A stretch of DNA of 64,000 nucleotides from UBA10677 sp045532295 (GCA_045532295.1 JAZSFP010000016.1:1-64000); one strand, 5' to 3'; positions 34,601 through 43,568 are shown, counted from the stretch's first letter. The notes: a model not told the origin generated them from the sequence alone. Made by a program: numbers and translations.

Positions 34601-35133
34601 TTATAAGGGTTAAAGTTATCACTTAATAAATCGTATTTATGGTTAGTAATATCTCTATGAGCAATAGCACCTTCGTAAGTGTTTTGAGAGAACACGCGGA
34701 AGTCGATATCGAACTTACCGCTATAAGTTCCAAGCATAACGGAAGTTCCTTCCGCCTCGTCGCCACTATTAGTAGAGGTTACTAACAGTCCGTTATTTAA
34801 GCCGGTGGATATGCCGTTTGCAGCGTCGTCTACGCTAAAATTCTGTTTAACGAATCCACCCGCGCCGTCGCTTATAAGATGAGCAACGGTCGTGTTAGAA
34901 ATTTTACTACCGTTAATATTAGTTACGTAGCCACCGGAAATACCCATCTTGTTTACACTCGTGAGCGCAAAGTCGTCGGTAAATCTTACTAAACCGTTTT
35001 GCGAAACTGCCGTCGCCCCCTCTTCCGCCTTTACGGTGGGGTTAAACGCGAACAGTCCTAAGCAAACGGACGCAACGCCGAGAACGAGCACGAGAATAAG
35101 GGATAACGATTTAGTTAAAAATTTCGTTTTCAT
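31663..35133 (-). CDS. Large membrane-anchored surface protein with two novel repeated modules
   Basis: 1156 residues. Signal peptide 1-36 (cleavage near VKAEEG). Two related modules at about 115-410 and 545-830. Each opens with GLLVTS/GLLITS, then ...SGxEAxGxS...G.F..DFRVFS, and closes with KYDRYANMLIYGINGVK or KYDRYAKMMLYAINGQK. Three Ig-like domains follow (about 840-930, 935-1022, 1023-1110; e.g. YTVIAYATDQFGNKS), then one membrane helix (about 1121-1144) and a RKKKEDD tail. It is an extracellular protein held in the membrane, probably binding polysaccharide or another surface; no catalytic motif was recognised. It starts at the upstream stop as TAATG with GGAGGT before it. Confidence 0.8.
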   Translation of the reverse strand: MKTKFLTKSLSLILVLVLGVASVCLGLFAFNPTVKAEEGATAVSQNGLVRFTDDFALTSVNKMGISGGYVTNINGSKISNTTVAHLISDGAGGFVKQNFSVDDAANGISTGLNNGLLVTSTNSGDEAEGTSVMLGTYSGKFDIDFRVFSQNTYEGAIAHRDITNHKYDLLSDNFNPYNDLQELTLRFTEKEENGRSFDVVLRGGVSTWGGPRANSVQAGVKSDKMSVPVGYASGSLWGALNGVSYNHETTGFQKDNDMVFNLDGWNEVINAEGYDTVGVMDGKENGSVIYGATFSNGEPYTKDYYAPTWIHFDPATVSKADSAVTAPAVYYVARGYSGAFKYLRAISVLNNTTLMGEEGVIDATDFQGEYTVEAIFSGITANDTPVTVNGKTEKYDRYANMLIYGINGVKPTAQTLGATFTATEEIKSSYAEGNITLPSAKLNLDTTAPVTVSLTKEGGVETDITSALTQALTYGKYTVKYSATVSDKTYTHEIPFTVVRTNSIISNLNGVSVSTGSMNPVEKSNGTRQGQFYDGFVDLDGDEDGLLITSVKSGTEANGSSFRLGPTMQGKFDLDFRVFSEHTFEGSNRVWGTQEGEFGRYNHDTNPANDLQKLIIKFTDIDTNRWFNVELFGSEVYASRAVTIGVKTDNMPVALSLNESGALAPNAHYNTNIRSWAFSNSTMNGNTMPNIHFDPSTMEVYVEDVQLEKAIHEKKLLLDLDNPNHTIDGEAYDSWNADETIWYGNQIRTFAGTGEDNIIPSFGKYTVEVIFAEVTDNNRETLQTLINYTDANLNEVDATVNNPKVPAEYTTIKYDRYAKMMLYAINGQKLGAEAEALVDSVAPTVALKNTVTEYALGASNIDLTPVAFDFFEGEIDYTGEIKVVDIFGNETIVTPVDGKYLISNLGVGSYEVIYSSITDSVLNRSNEIAQLITIYDEIAPEIAFKPDLPTSLSYKDFAVGIDDITAVDNSGSFNFTCTVFDPDGKVVKNDKITKAGVYTIKYSALDGSGNETVITRQITVKDDVKPVVSFVEHSQKFIEGDMVSLPVAVATDEFGGTPVVEYRVFKNGKEVQISSGNRFVAEQGTYTVIAYATDQFGNKSKSVTTTLTVDKAVTVDNNIGWKVTLIVVPVALAIGVGVMAIFLFRKKKEDDAENND

Positions 35134-35711
35134 TATGCTACCTCCTTTTCAGTAACCTCGACGTAAACTACGTACTCAGAACCGCTTGGATGACGAACGG
35201 TAATAGAGGTCTTACCTTTACTAATTGCAACGACCTTACCGTCGGCAAAAACTTTAACTATATCGGAGTTTGCGCAATAGTAATAGAGGTCGTTACCGTC
35301 GGAAAGGTTAGTCTTCATTTCCAAGTTCGCTTGAGCGTAACCGTCTACGAGGTTGAGCGTTATTTTATTACCTCCGTCACGGGAAATGGTAATATTCTCA
35401 ACTTTTACCGAGCATCTTACGACTTCGCCGTTTTGCATAACTTCGATAGTCGCAACGCCCACGCCGTTAGCCTTAACGGTTGCGTAACGATTGTCCTCTT
35501 CGTTGGCTTTCACTTCCACGATTGAGAGGTTGGAAGATTTCCAAGTAATTCCCTCTGCGCTATCGGTGTCAAGCGTAATCGTACCCGTTGCGCCGTTCGC
35601 GATAGTAAGCGCGTCGTCGGAAAGCGCAATGGTTTGGTTTTGAGCGTTCGCGCAAGAAACTAACGAGAGGAGCATTATAATACTTAAAATAGTTATAATT
35701 ATCTTTTTCAT
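35133..35711 (-). CDS. Lipoprotein with Ig-like (Big_2 type) domains
   Basis: 192 residues from the ATG at 35711, which has GGAGG upstream. Lipobox LVSC at about 19-22 (LLSLVSCANA), so it is lipid-anchored outside. Two Big_2-like beta domains follow: the first carries GATGTITLDTDSAEGITWKS and VGVATIEV, the second VFADGKVVAISKGKTSITV. Such domains serve as spacers or binding modules in surface proteins. It lies inside the surface operon and overlaps the next gene by one base. Confidence 0.82.
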   Translation of the reverse strand: MKKIIITILSIIMLLSLVSCANAQNQTIALSDDALTIANGATGTITLDTDSAEGITWKSSNLSIVEVKANEEDNRYATVKANGVGVATIEVMQNGEVVRCSVKVENITISRDGGNKITLNLVDGYAQANLEMKTNLSDGNDLYYYCANSDIVKVFADGKVVAISKGKTSITVRHPSGSEYVVYVEVTEKEVA

Positions 35712-35721
35712 ATTTGCCTCC

Positions 35722-37392
35722 TTACGCATAGTAAACTGCGGAGAAGTAAATCGCTTCGCCCGTATTAAACAGTTTAGCCCAGTCGTTACCGTAAATATAG
35801 AAAGACTCGTTAATTATGCCGTCGCTCCAACTGGGGAACATAAATTCAATCTCGTACCACTCGCCACTGGGTATTTTGTACTCTTCAAGGGCAGTGCTAA
35901 AGTTGAGGAAACAATCCTCAATTTCGTGATAAACGCGGAATATTGCTTTCGAATATCTCACAGCATCAAGGTTATCAACACCCAAAATGAAGTAGAAATT
36001 CCAGCAGTCGTGGTTTAACTCAAGTTTCATCGAGCCACCCTCTTCGCCGTATTTTTTCTCATCAGTAAAAGTTACCGTCATAGGTAAGAAGTTACCGGAA
36101 CTGTACTCGCAGTAAGCATCACCTACCTGCATTTCGCCCAAGGGAGAGTCAAAGTAATAAGCCTTATCGTCGTTAGGCGTAGTGGGATACTTTTCTGCGT
36201 AAAACGCGTTAAGTCTTTGCGTATAGGAGCCGTAGTTGCTTATCTGTTCCTTATTACCAACGGGCATACTCGATAAATGCTTATTAAGCATATTAACCTC
36301 GTCCATTACTTCGCTGGTGAATACCTCGGGAAGACGAGCGATACGCTCTTCCATCGCCTCAGAGTCTGCGTAAGGGAACGCGTACAAGTCGGAAAAATAA
36401 ACGCTCGTATTTGAATTCTTGTCGTAGCCACTAAGTTTAATCGTAAGACCGTTGATGTTTTTACTCGTGTAGGCTAAAGTACTTGCGTCATCCTCATTCT
36501 CGCCCTCGAGAAGAGTAAGGTCGCTAACGAACACTTCGTTCCAACAATCAGGCTTGAGGAAAATCTTTACCGAGCCGTTCAAAACAAATTTAATGTTATA
36601 GGAATTAGGATTGTAAACGTTCATATAGAGCGCGTACTTATCAGAAAGGTCGTAGTCGGCTAAGTTAACGAGCGTAAAACTATCGTCACTATTTTTATTC
36701 AAGCCGTTAGAAGTAATCTTAACCGCGCCCTCTTCGCCCGCTCTTTTAATCGCTTTTTGATAGGTTGCGTTAACGCCGTTCTTATTAGCGATATGCTCAA
36801 GACCGCGTCTTTGAGTGAACTCAGCAATAATGCTTGCTTTATCGGAGTACTTTTCCACTACCGAATAAGTAATACTCTTTTCCGCCTCGTTACCCTTAGC
36901 GTCTTTACTCTTAAGAACGATTTCGTGATTACCTACTTTCGAGAAAGTATAATCAGCGGTTAACTTAGTATCGGTATCGCCAGAACGGACGAACGCCTCG
37001 TAGGTGAGGTTTTTGTCGTGATTATCCGATACGATTACTTCGGGAAGAGCAACGGCGTCGCCTACTTGCGCGTAACGGATAATATAGTTAGTTTTAATAA
37101 CGGGAGCAGTCGTGTCGGTTACTACGAGGTTGGTTACCTTGTTTCCCTCTGCGGACTTAACGACGAGTTTATAAGTACCGTCTTGGTCTGGGATAAACTG
37201 GTCGTTTACGATATTAACGCGCTTACCGTTAGGAGCGGTAACGCTCACTTCTGCCCCGTAAGGAAGGGTGTACGCTACGCCGTATTCGATATTTTCCGTA
37301 GTTTCGCCGTTGTTTGAACAAGCAGTAACGGGAATAATCATAACAAGGAGGAGTATAGCGATTATTATTTTACTTAAAAATGATTTTTTCAT
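35722..37392 (-). CDS. Surface lipoprotein with Ig-like and carbohydrate-binding-like modules
   Basis: 556 residues. Lipobox PVTAC at about 21-25 (MIIPVTACSNN). N-terminal Ig-like strands (about 35-175; DGTYKLVVKSAEGNKV, VGNHEIVLKSKDAKGN) are followed by two jelly-roll-like modules (about 190-340 and 420-556) with phrases such as NIKFVLNGSVKIFLKPDCW and SGEWYEIEFMFPSW. These resemble carbohydrate-binding or family-4/9-type modules, but no family is certain. No catalytic residues recognised. AAGGAGG precedes the ATG. Confidence 0.78.
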   Translation of the reverse strand: MKKSFLSKIIIAILLLVMIIPVTACSNNGETTENIEYGVAYTLPYGAEVSVTAPNGKRVNIVNDQFIPDQDGTYKLVVKSAEGNKVTNLVVTDTTAPVIKTNYIIRYAQVGDAVALPEVIVSDNHDKNLTYEAFVRSGDTDTKLTADYTFSKVGNHEIVLKSKDAKGNEAEKSITYSVVEKYSDKASIIAEFTQRRGLEHIANKNGVNATYQKAIKRAGEEGAVKITSNGLNKNSDDSFTLVNLADYDLSDKYALYMNVYNPNSYNIKFVLNGSVKIFLKPDCWNEVFVSDLTLLEGENEDDASTLAYTSKNINGLTIKLSGYDKNSNTSVYFSDLYAFPYADSEAMEERIARLPEVFTSEVMDEVNMLNKHLSSMPVGNKEQISNYGSYTQRLNAFYAEKYPTTPNDDKAYYFDSPLGEMQVGDAYCEYSSGNFLPMTVTFTDEKKYGEEGGSMKLELNHDCWNFYFILGVDNLDAVRYSKAIFRVYHEIEDCFLNFSTALEEYKIPSGEWYEIEFMFPSWSDGIINESFYIYGNDWAKLFNTGEAIYFSAVYYA

Positions 37393-37403
37393 AGCGCACC
37401 TCC

Positions 37404-38468
37404 TTAATCAGCGTATCTAACCGAACGAATAAAGGTTCTGGTCGTGGTCGAGATATCGGTTGAATTGAACTCGATACCCATTTTATCTACTGCTTTCTTA
37501 CCGGTGCGGAGTTGAACGGTTTGCCAACTGTTCGCGTTAAGCGTAACGATTTGATAATTTCTTATCTCGTCCACTTCGTACCATATTCTTACCGTTCTTT
37601 GCTTAAAGCCTTCGTTAAAAATATCGAACGATACGCTATTGATTGCCGTAAGGTCAATTCTATCGAAAACTTCTTCGCTAAACACGAACGAGAAAGTTTG
37701 TTCTTCCACAGTAATTTCGTTATTTGCTTTTCCGTTAATACCGCTGTGAGCGAACTGCTCGAGAACGAGCGCGCAGTCAGCGTAGGATTTGTAAACGGTA
37801 GAAACGGTCGTGTTGCCTTCCCAAGTTACGAACTTAGTATCGTCGAAAGACGCGAAGGAAAGAATTTCACCGTACTTGAGTACTTTGTTAAATTTATTCT
37901 CTGCTCCGCTTACTGCTCTAAAGTTATCAAGGTAAATATCAAGACCGTCGTTATGGACGCCCTCTTGATAGATAACGAGTATTGCTTTCTTAATTGCGGT
38001 TTCGTCGTCAAAATTAAGATAGAAACGAGCCTCGGTATCCTCTTTCGCGTTCACTTTCGTCGTTTCCGAGCAAACGGTAGCGCCGTATCCGTCTACTAAC
38101 GCTAACGAAAGCATAAGGTCTTTTTCGCTATAAACGTCAAGAGCAAAATAGTTGAGTTTCTCGATTTCTTCAATTTTCATACTTGCAACGTTAACGCTAA
38201 GCGTAGGATAGGAAGTTCCGTCCTTGTAGTCGTCGTCTTCAATAGTATAACGAAGACTGTACGCGCCCTTACCTATATGCTCTTTAGAGAAAGTCGTTTT
38301 ACCGTAGTCACTATCAAGCGTTACGTACTCAAGCGAAGAAACGTTTTCAAAGTCGATAAGCGTTTTGGTCGTTCTATTGTCGCCGTTTACAGTCTGTTCA
38401 CTGCAACCCACCAAAGAGAGTATTACGAGAGAGAGGATTATGCAAATAATAAGATTAAATCTTTTCAT
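37404..38468 (-). CDS. Surface lipoprotein with two beta-sandwich modules
   Basis: 354 residues. Lipobox LVGC at about 19-22 (LSLVGCSEQ). Two modules (about 35-190 and 205-354) share the form of galactose-binding-like jelly rolls: IDFENVSSLEYVTLDSDYG, LNYFALDVYSEKDLML and INSVSFDIFNEGFKQRTVRI. Probably a non-catalytic glycan-binding protein; the ligand is unknown. It begins at the stop codon of the phosphoesterase gene as TAATG (38468), indicating coupled translation. Confidence 0.78.
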   Translation of the reverse strand: MKRFNLIICIILSLVILSLVGCSEQTVNGDNRTTKTLIDFENVSSLEYVTLDSDYGKTTFSKEHIGKGAYSLRYTIEDDDYKDGTSYPTLSVNVASMKIEEIEKLNYFALDVYSEKDLMLSLALVDGYGATVCSETTKVNAKEDTEARFYLNFDDETAIKKAILVIYQEGVHNDGLDIYLDNFRAVSGAENKFNKVLKYGEILSFASFDDTKFVTWEGNTTVSTVYKSYADCALVLEQFAHSGINGKANNEITVEEQTFSFVFSEEVFDRIDLTAINSVSFDIFNEGFKQRTVRIWYEVDEIRNYQIVTLNANSWQTVQLRTGKKAVDKMGIEFNSTDISTTTRTFIRSVRYAD

Positions 38469-40258
38469 TACGCGTTACCTCCCGGAATAGTGAACTCGTA
38501 GTAAAGCGAATCTTCGGGTAAACTTACGCTTGCATACATATTCTTCGCGTAAACTTCAAGCGAATAGGTTTTGCCAGCCTCAAGAGTTGTGTGCGCAATA
38601 GTAAACTCTCTAAAGTACTGTTTAGGCACCATATAGTACTTGGAAGTCATAACCTGATTGATTACCGCCTCAACCGAGTTAACGCCTTTTTCTTTAAGAA
38701 TAATGTGATAATTCTCAATACCAACGGCGTCGTGCGCTTGCTTAAATCTAAAGTCAACGGTGTAAAGTTCTTCCTCGCTATCCTCTTTCGTTACGGTAGC
38801 GGTGAAGTTCTCAATCGTTTCTTCGTCAAAGTAAGGTCTCTCTTCAGACGAATATACTCTGTCGGTAGAATAAAGCCAAGTGCTTGGATCAGTAACGTCT
38901 TCTACGTAGTAGATAAGTTGCTCGTTAGTCTTTCCGTCACCGTGTTGATTATAGAAACTGCTAAGATTAACGTCGTAAGGCATAATGCGAACGCGGTTTT
39001 CTTTATCAACCTCAATGATATACATATTAGATACGACACCGGTGTTGCTTGCGTTACCACCGGACCATGACGTGTGAGATGCTATCCAGTATTTATAAGC
39101 CCCTACTAAATCCTCAGTCGTCCAAGAGTAGTTAGCGGCGGTATCGCGCGCAGTTTCAAGATAGGTGCGGTTTTTTACCATATGGTTTAGATGATGGTCG
39201 TTCTCAGTAATCCAGTTGTATGCGTTAGGAGTAAGTCCACCGATAGACGCTGAAGTGGGATGAGCAAGACCTTGTCTTTCGTAAGTAAGTACGGTGTTGA
39301 GCATATATTCTTTTTGCTCTTCAAAGGTATCAAACTGAGAAAGCGCCTCTCTTATGTCGTCAAGTTCGTAGTCTCTAATCACGCCCGTACAACCCGCCGA
39401 CTGATAGTTCATCGCGCCGGTGTTAAGGTGAGTGCAATAGTCTTGAGTAATCGCCATTGCGTGAGTAACGTTACTATGCGTATGCGACGAGAACTGGAGT
39501 ATTTGAGGATAATTTGGCAAAATATCGTCATAAGGCGGTACGCCGTTATCGAAGGTAGTATTGAGAGAGCCCATTACCGTGCCTTTAACGGGGTGATGGT
39601 AGAAAGAGAAGATAGGCTTACTGGGATCGTCCGCTACCGCCGCATCAAACTGCGCTTCTACCCACTCGTTGCCGTAGCCCTCGGGATAGGACATATCACG
39701 GAGGTTGGACGCAATAATGAAGTGGAAACCGTTAATGTTAAGGTGCGTACAAGCCTCGTTGCCCGTATACGCGGTAATGTAGTCTACGCACTCGTGATGT
39801 TTTCCAAGGTCTTGGAAGTAAATCGCCTCGTGACCTGCAAAGGACGCTACGATAGAGGTTTCGGAATAATCCATTTGAGCGTGGATTGCCTCCATAAGTC
39901 TTTCGTACTCCGTCTCTAAACCTCTTTCGCAAAGGTCACCGTTAAGAATAATGGTATCAACGCGGTCGTACTCTTGCGTTTTTGCATACTCGTACGCGCC
40001 TCTTATTGCCTTTGCAATTCTGGGAGCGGAATAAGTTTCACCTTCGTAAACGTGAACGTCGGAGCCTGCAACGAAACGAAGAATAGGAGTGAACTCGCTA
40101 CCGTCGAGCCATCTCGCTGTAACTTTGCTCTCTTGTTTTTCCGTGTACTTATTACCGTTGTCGCCACCTACGATAGAGTTATTCGCAGGAGTACAAGCAA
40201 ACACAGCAAAGGCGAGCATTAAGGTAAGTATAACGCTAATAATTCTTTTAATTTTCAT
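38468..40258 (-). CDS. Lipoprotein metallophosphoesterase (calcineurin-like)
   Basis: 596 residues. Lipobox VFAC at about 19-22. Calcineurin-like phosphoesterase domain at about 58-290: D67 and H69 (GSDVHV), D108 (NGDLCE), H143 in AGHE, H221/H222 (YHHP), H259 and H261 (SSHTHSN). The usual GNH(D/E) asparagine is replaced by glycine (142), so one metal-bridging/catalytic ligand is missing or moved. The C-terminal third is a beta domain with an Ig-like end (AGKTYSLEVYAKNMYASV). It should act outside the cell on a phosphomonoester or diester; substrate unknown. It is the only clear enzyme of the surface operon. Confidence 0.83.
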   Translation of the reverse strand: MKIKRIISVILTLMLAFAVFACTPANNSIVGGDNGNKYTEKQESKVTARWLDGSEFTPILRFVAGSDVHVYEGETYSAPRIAKAIRGAYEYAKTQEYDRVDTIILNGDLCERGLETEYERLMEAIHAQMDYSETSIVASFAGHEAIYFQDLGKHHECVDYITAYTGNEACTHLNINGFHFIIASNLRDMSYPEGYGNEWVEAQFDAAVADDPSKPIFSFYHHPVKGTVMGSLNTTFDNGVPPYDDILPNYPQILQFSSHTHSNVTHAMAITQDYCTHLNTGAMNYQSAGCTGVIRDYELDDIREALSQFDTFEEQKEYMLNTVLTYERQGLAHPTSASIGGLTPNAYNWITENDHHLNHMVKNRTYLETARDTAANYSWTTEDLVGAYKYWIASHTSWSGGNASNTGVVSNMYIIEVDKENRVRIMPYDVNLSSFYNQHGDGKTNEQLIYYVEDVTDPSTWLYSTDRVYSSEERPYFDEETIENFTATVTKEDSEEELYTVDFRFKQAHDAVGIENYHIILKEKGVNSVEAVINQVMTSKYYMVPKQYFREFTIAHTTLEAGKTYSLEVYAKNMYASVSLPEDSLYYEFTIPGGNA

Positions 40259-40271
40259 TATATCTGCCCTC

Positions 40272-41516
40272 CTATGCTACCGTTACGGCGTATTCTTTAG
40301 ATACGCTGTTACCGTTTACGTCGTACGCGGTATAAACCACCGTGTAATCGCCCTTCTCGTTAAGTTTAACTTTACCGTTCTCAACGAGCAAGTATTTGTC
40401 ACCAAACTTAACTTCTACTACTACGCTAAGCGCCGTTCCAAACCTATCGGTTGCAGTGGCGCGCGCAAGAAGGTTAATTTCCGTTCCCTGCTTTACTCTA
40501 CTTCCCACCGTCCATTTTACGCTAAGAGTGGGCGCGATTGCTTTTCTATATCTATTATAAAGATTAAGCATATCGTCGTACCTATCGTTAGCCTCTCTTT
40601 CGCTCGCGGTAAGTTTGGTTTGGAAAAGTCCGTAAACTTGTTTGATTATTCTTTCGTTCTCAATAAGTTTTGCGTCGTCCCAAGTGGAAGTATCGCCAAA
40701 GGCGTCTACTTGGTCTGCAAGGTTCTTACTTACCGTTTGAACTTTCATATTGTCAAAGTCTACCGTAGCCGTACTGTTAACGCGAAGTTTGAGGTCGCCG
40801 AAAGTAAGTCTGCCTTTGTCGTCCTGCTCTCTATACTGCGCTCTAGTATCGAAGGCATCGTAGAGTTGGTTATCGTCTTCGTAATGAAGAATAAGAAGAT
40901 CGTTTACGAAGAGGTCGTTCCAACCGTTATGGCGGAGGAAAGTGATATGGTAAGTTTGGTCGATTTCAAAATTACTCTCGTAGAAGTTGAAATCCCAAAA
41001 ACGCCACTCGCAAGTATCAGTCGTAACGTCGCTGGTGTAAATTCTACGGTACTCACACGCTTTTTCGTTAGACGCAGAATTAATCGCATAGTGCCAACCT
41101 TGACCGGGGTCGCCTTGGAGGAGGTGAATACGGAATTCGTAGCCTTTACCACTCTCTTGCATTGCGTAGCGAATTGCTACCGAGCCATCGCCAGCGCGTC
41201 TCGTCATATCGAACTCGAGAACGTAGTCGTCGCTATAAACGGTAGGAAGGGTTACTTCGGTAGGACGGTCAGTCATAGAACTCGTATCGGTATCAACGTT
41301 GTCGATACGGAGCGCGCCGTCTACGATAGAAACGCTACTTGACGCGTTGAACTTTTCTACGCTGAAATGCTTGCTAAGTTCCGTTGCGTTGTCAAAATTG
41401 AACGACCAGAATATTCCGTCCTCGGCGTTTGCGAGGGGGTTTATTTGGAAAGAAGTCATAAGACAGGTCGCAAGAAGGATTACGCTTGCAATAAGGATAG
41501 TTATTTTATTTTTCAT
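40272..41516 (-). CDS. Secreted protein with LamG/concanavalin-like domain and Ig-like end
   Basis: 414 residues. Signal peptide 1-31 (ending NPLANAEDG), without a lipobox in the usual place. A concanavalin-like beta-sandwich at about 35-255 (WSFNFDNATELSKHFSVEKF; YEFRIHLLQGD; IDQTYHITFLRHNGW) is followed by a helical linker (about 265-335) and an Ig-like domain ending KGDYTVVYTAYDVNG. The fold is typical for binding glycans or glycoproteins. Anchoring is not obvious. It follows the second large surface protein by three bases. Confidence 0.78.
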   Translation of the reverse strand: MKNKITILIASVILLATCLMTSFQINPLANAEDGIFWSFNFDNATELSKHFSVEKFNASSSVSIVDGALRIDNVDTDTSSMTDRPTEVTLPTVYSDDYVLEFDMTRRAGDGSVAIRYAMQESGKGYEFRIHLLQGDPGQGWHYAINSASNEKACEYRRIYTSDVTTDTCEWRFWDFNFYESNFEIDQTYHITFLRHNGWNDLFVNDLLILHYEDDNQLYDAFDTRAQYREQDDKGRLTFGDLKLRVNSTATVDFDNMKVQTVSKNLADQVDAFGDTSTWDDAKLIENERIIKQVYGLFQTKLTASEREANDRYDDMLNLYNRYRKAIAPTLSVKWTVGSRVKQGTEINLLARATATDRFGTALSVVVEVKFGDKYLLVENGKVKLNEKGDYTVVYTAYDVNGNSVSKEYAVTVA

Positions 41517-41519
41517 TTA

Positions 41520-43568
41520 TTACTGTCCTCCTTTCTTTTTGTTTGCTAAGATGAATAATACCACTCCGCCTGCGATAATAAGCACGCTTAATGTTACGCC
41601 TATTACGATGAACGGGGTCAATCCATTATCCCCTGCCGTGATTTGCGTTTTAGGTGCAACGGTAAGTTTAATCTCTTTAACCGTTTCGTTATCGTGGCCA
41701 TCGGTTGCGGTATAAACGAGTTTGTAATCGCCTGCCTCGGTGGGAGTATATATTCCGCCGTTAAGCGTTGCTACGAGGTTTTCACCCTTGTACACTTGGC
41801 AAATATAACTTACGGCATCGTCGTAGTTGTCGCCTATAAAATAGGGAGCAAGGTTGAAGTCGTCACCAAGCGTTATTACGGGGTTATTGTCCTTCATAAC
41901 GAGAACGGGAGCCTCGGTATCGGTAATTACGAACTCACGAATATAGAAAGCCTGATGACCGAACTCGTCAGTTACTATGTATTCAGCAACGTAAGTACCA
42001 AGCACGTTATACGGAAGAGCGATTACGTTAAGAGAGTGCGTCTTTCCGTCGGGGGTTGATACGCGCGTTTTAACGTTGTAATCTCTGCCGTCGTAGTTTG
42101 TAATTTGAATATCAGTAGGATAAATGTAGGGATTTTGAGTGCTATTTAAGATTGCGCTAATATCAAACACGTTGCGTTTTTGCATAGTGTCGGAGGGCGC
42201 AAGAGTAAGTTTGTTTTTACTCCTAATTTGAATTTCGTACTGCATTTCCTCGCCTACGTTGCCCTCGCTATCTTCTTCGCCAGGTACGGTAATATAAAGC
42301 GTGCCGATTTTTTCAGGCGTTATTTTATATCCGTCCGCCTTAGTAATCGTTTTAGTTTCACTCTTGTTGCCGAATTTATCTATAATATAATAGGAAAGGT
42401 CCTCGTCGTACTCGCCTTCGCCCTCGAAGAAGTCGTACGATTTAAGCGAAAGAGCGTTCTCTTCCTTTTCGTAAACCATACTATTAATATATCCTACTGC
42501 GCCTTGAGTATCGGTAAGCACGTAGTTGCCGTTACCGTCGTTAGTTCCTACTACGCTTTGTCCGTTAATTGAATAAAGGAGCATTTTTGCGTATCTCGTA
42601 CGAGCAGGATATACTACTTCGTTGTCTGTGTTTTCGTTAAGCGTTACGGAGTAATCGTTGGGAATAACGGTAGTGAACTTAACGGATACGGAGTAATTTT
42701 GAATTTCATTTTTCTTAATTTCGTTACCGCTACCTACGTGGCTTGGGTCGGAAAGGTTAAGAATTACTCTCTTTTCAAGCACTACTGAAGACCCTGCCTT
42801 CGCAAGACCGTAGCCAAAGACTTCGCCCGTTGCGGGGTCAAACTCAATTTTCGTGGGAATACCGCCCACGCCAAACTGAGCGTGCGTTTCATCAGTTCCT
42901 ATCGTACTGTTTGCGTACGCCATAAAAGACGAACCGATAAGTTGCGTAGTATAGTTACTGGAAAGTCTATTCACGTTAGCCTGAATATTGTCAGCCCAAC
43001 TGTCCCTATACTTAATACCTTTCGCCTCTACCATATCCCTTGTTTTTACCGCTGCTATGGGCGTACAACGGTTGTACTTCGTTCCGCTTATAATATTAAT
43101 AACGAACTCTTTACCTGCCGTCTTGTCCGCAATGGTAATATCAAGTTGCTTTACGTCAGCAAAGGGATTAATTTTAAGGTTGTCGTAATTAACGCCGTTG
43201 CCTACGGAGTCGCCGTTACTTTCATATCTAAAGGTTTCGTCGGTAAGCACACGGAATTCCATAGAGAATTTACCACGCATATTCTTTGCAAAAGTAAACC
43301 CACTACCGTTAGCGGCAGAACCCGTCTTGGTGCTTTCAATAAGCAAACCACTCTTGCCTACGTCCATACCCTCGATGCCCTCGCCCTCAGCAGTAGCGTT
43401 TTCAGTAAGACTTACGTTCGTAGTCTTTCCGATTAAACTCTTTTGCGTAACTACCGCGGTGTCCGCCTCTGCTACGCTCGTAGGCATAGCAAAAACGACA
43501 CTACTAACAAGTAACGCAACAAAACATAATCCGACAATGAGAGTTCTTAAAAAAGTCTTCGTTCTCAT
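41520..43568 (-). CDS. Membrane-anchored surface protein with one repeated module
   Basis: 682 residues. Signal peptide 1-35 (ending SVAEADTA). One copy of the module also found twice in the 1156-residue protein: GLLIESTKTGSAANGSGF and RGKFSMEFRVLTD at about 74-109, closing with RYAKMLLYSINGQ at about 325-337. Ig-like domains follow to about 640 (TDEFGHQAFYIREFVITD; AGDYKLVYTATDGHDN), then a membrane helix (about 651-675) and a KKKGG tail. First gene of the operon, AGGAGG before the ATG. Function unknown; adhesion or substrate capture is likely from architecture. Confidence 0.8.
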   Translation of the reverse strand: MRTKTFLRTLIVGLCFVALLVSSVVFAMPTSVAEADTAVVTQKSLIGKTTNVSLTENATAEGEGIEGMDVGKSGLLIESTKTGSAANGSGFTFAKNMRGKFSMEFRVLTDETFRYESNGDSVGNGVNYDNLKINPFADVKQLDITIADKTAGKEFVINIISGTKYNRCTPIAAVKTRDMVEAKGIKYRDSWADNIQANVNRLSSNYTTQLIGSSFMAYANSTIGTDETHAQFGVGGIPTKIEFDPATGEVFGYGLAKAGSSVVLEKRVILNLSDPSHVGSGNEIKKNEIQNYSVSVKFTTVIPNDYSVTLNENTDNEVVYPARTRYAKMLLYSINGQSVVGTNDGNGNYVLTDTQGAVGYINSMVYEKEENALSLKSYDFFEGEGEYDEDLSYYIIDKFGNKSETKTITKADGYKITPEKIGTLYITVPGEEDSEGNVGEEMQYEIQIRSKNKLTLAPSDTMQKRNVFDISAILNSTQNPYIYPTDIQITNYDGRDYNVKTRVSTPDGKTHSLNVIALPYNVLGTYVAEYIVTDEFGHQAFYIREFVITDTEAPVLVMKDNNPVITLGDDFNLAPYFIGDNYDDAVSYICQVYKGENLVATLNGGIYTPTEAGDYKLVYTATDGHDNETVKEIKLTVAPKTQITAGDNGLTPFIVIGVTLSVLIIAGGVVLFILANKKKGGQ

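Noticed and set aside
40089..41342. 417-codon plus-strand frame opposite the concanavalin-like gene
   Set aside because: Antisense shadow of a well-supported secreted-protein gene; no ribosome site or recognisable domain.
31663..43568. Polysaccharide utilisation locus of SusC/SusD type
   Set aside because: No TonB-dependent receptor, SusD-like protein or glycoside hydrolase among the seven genes.
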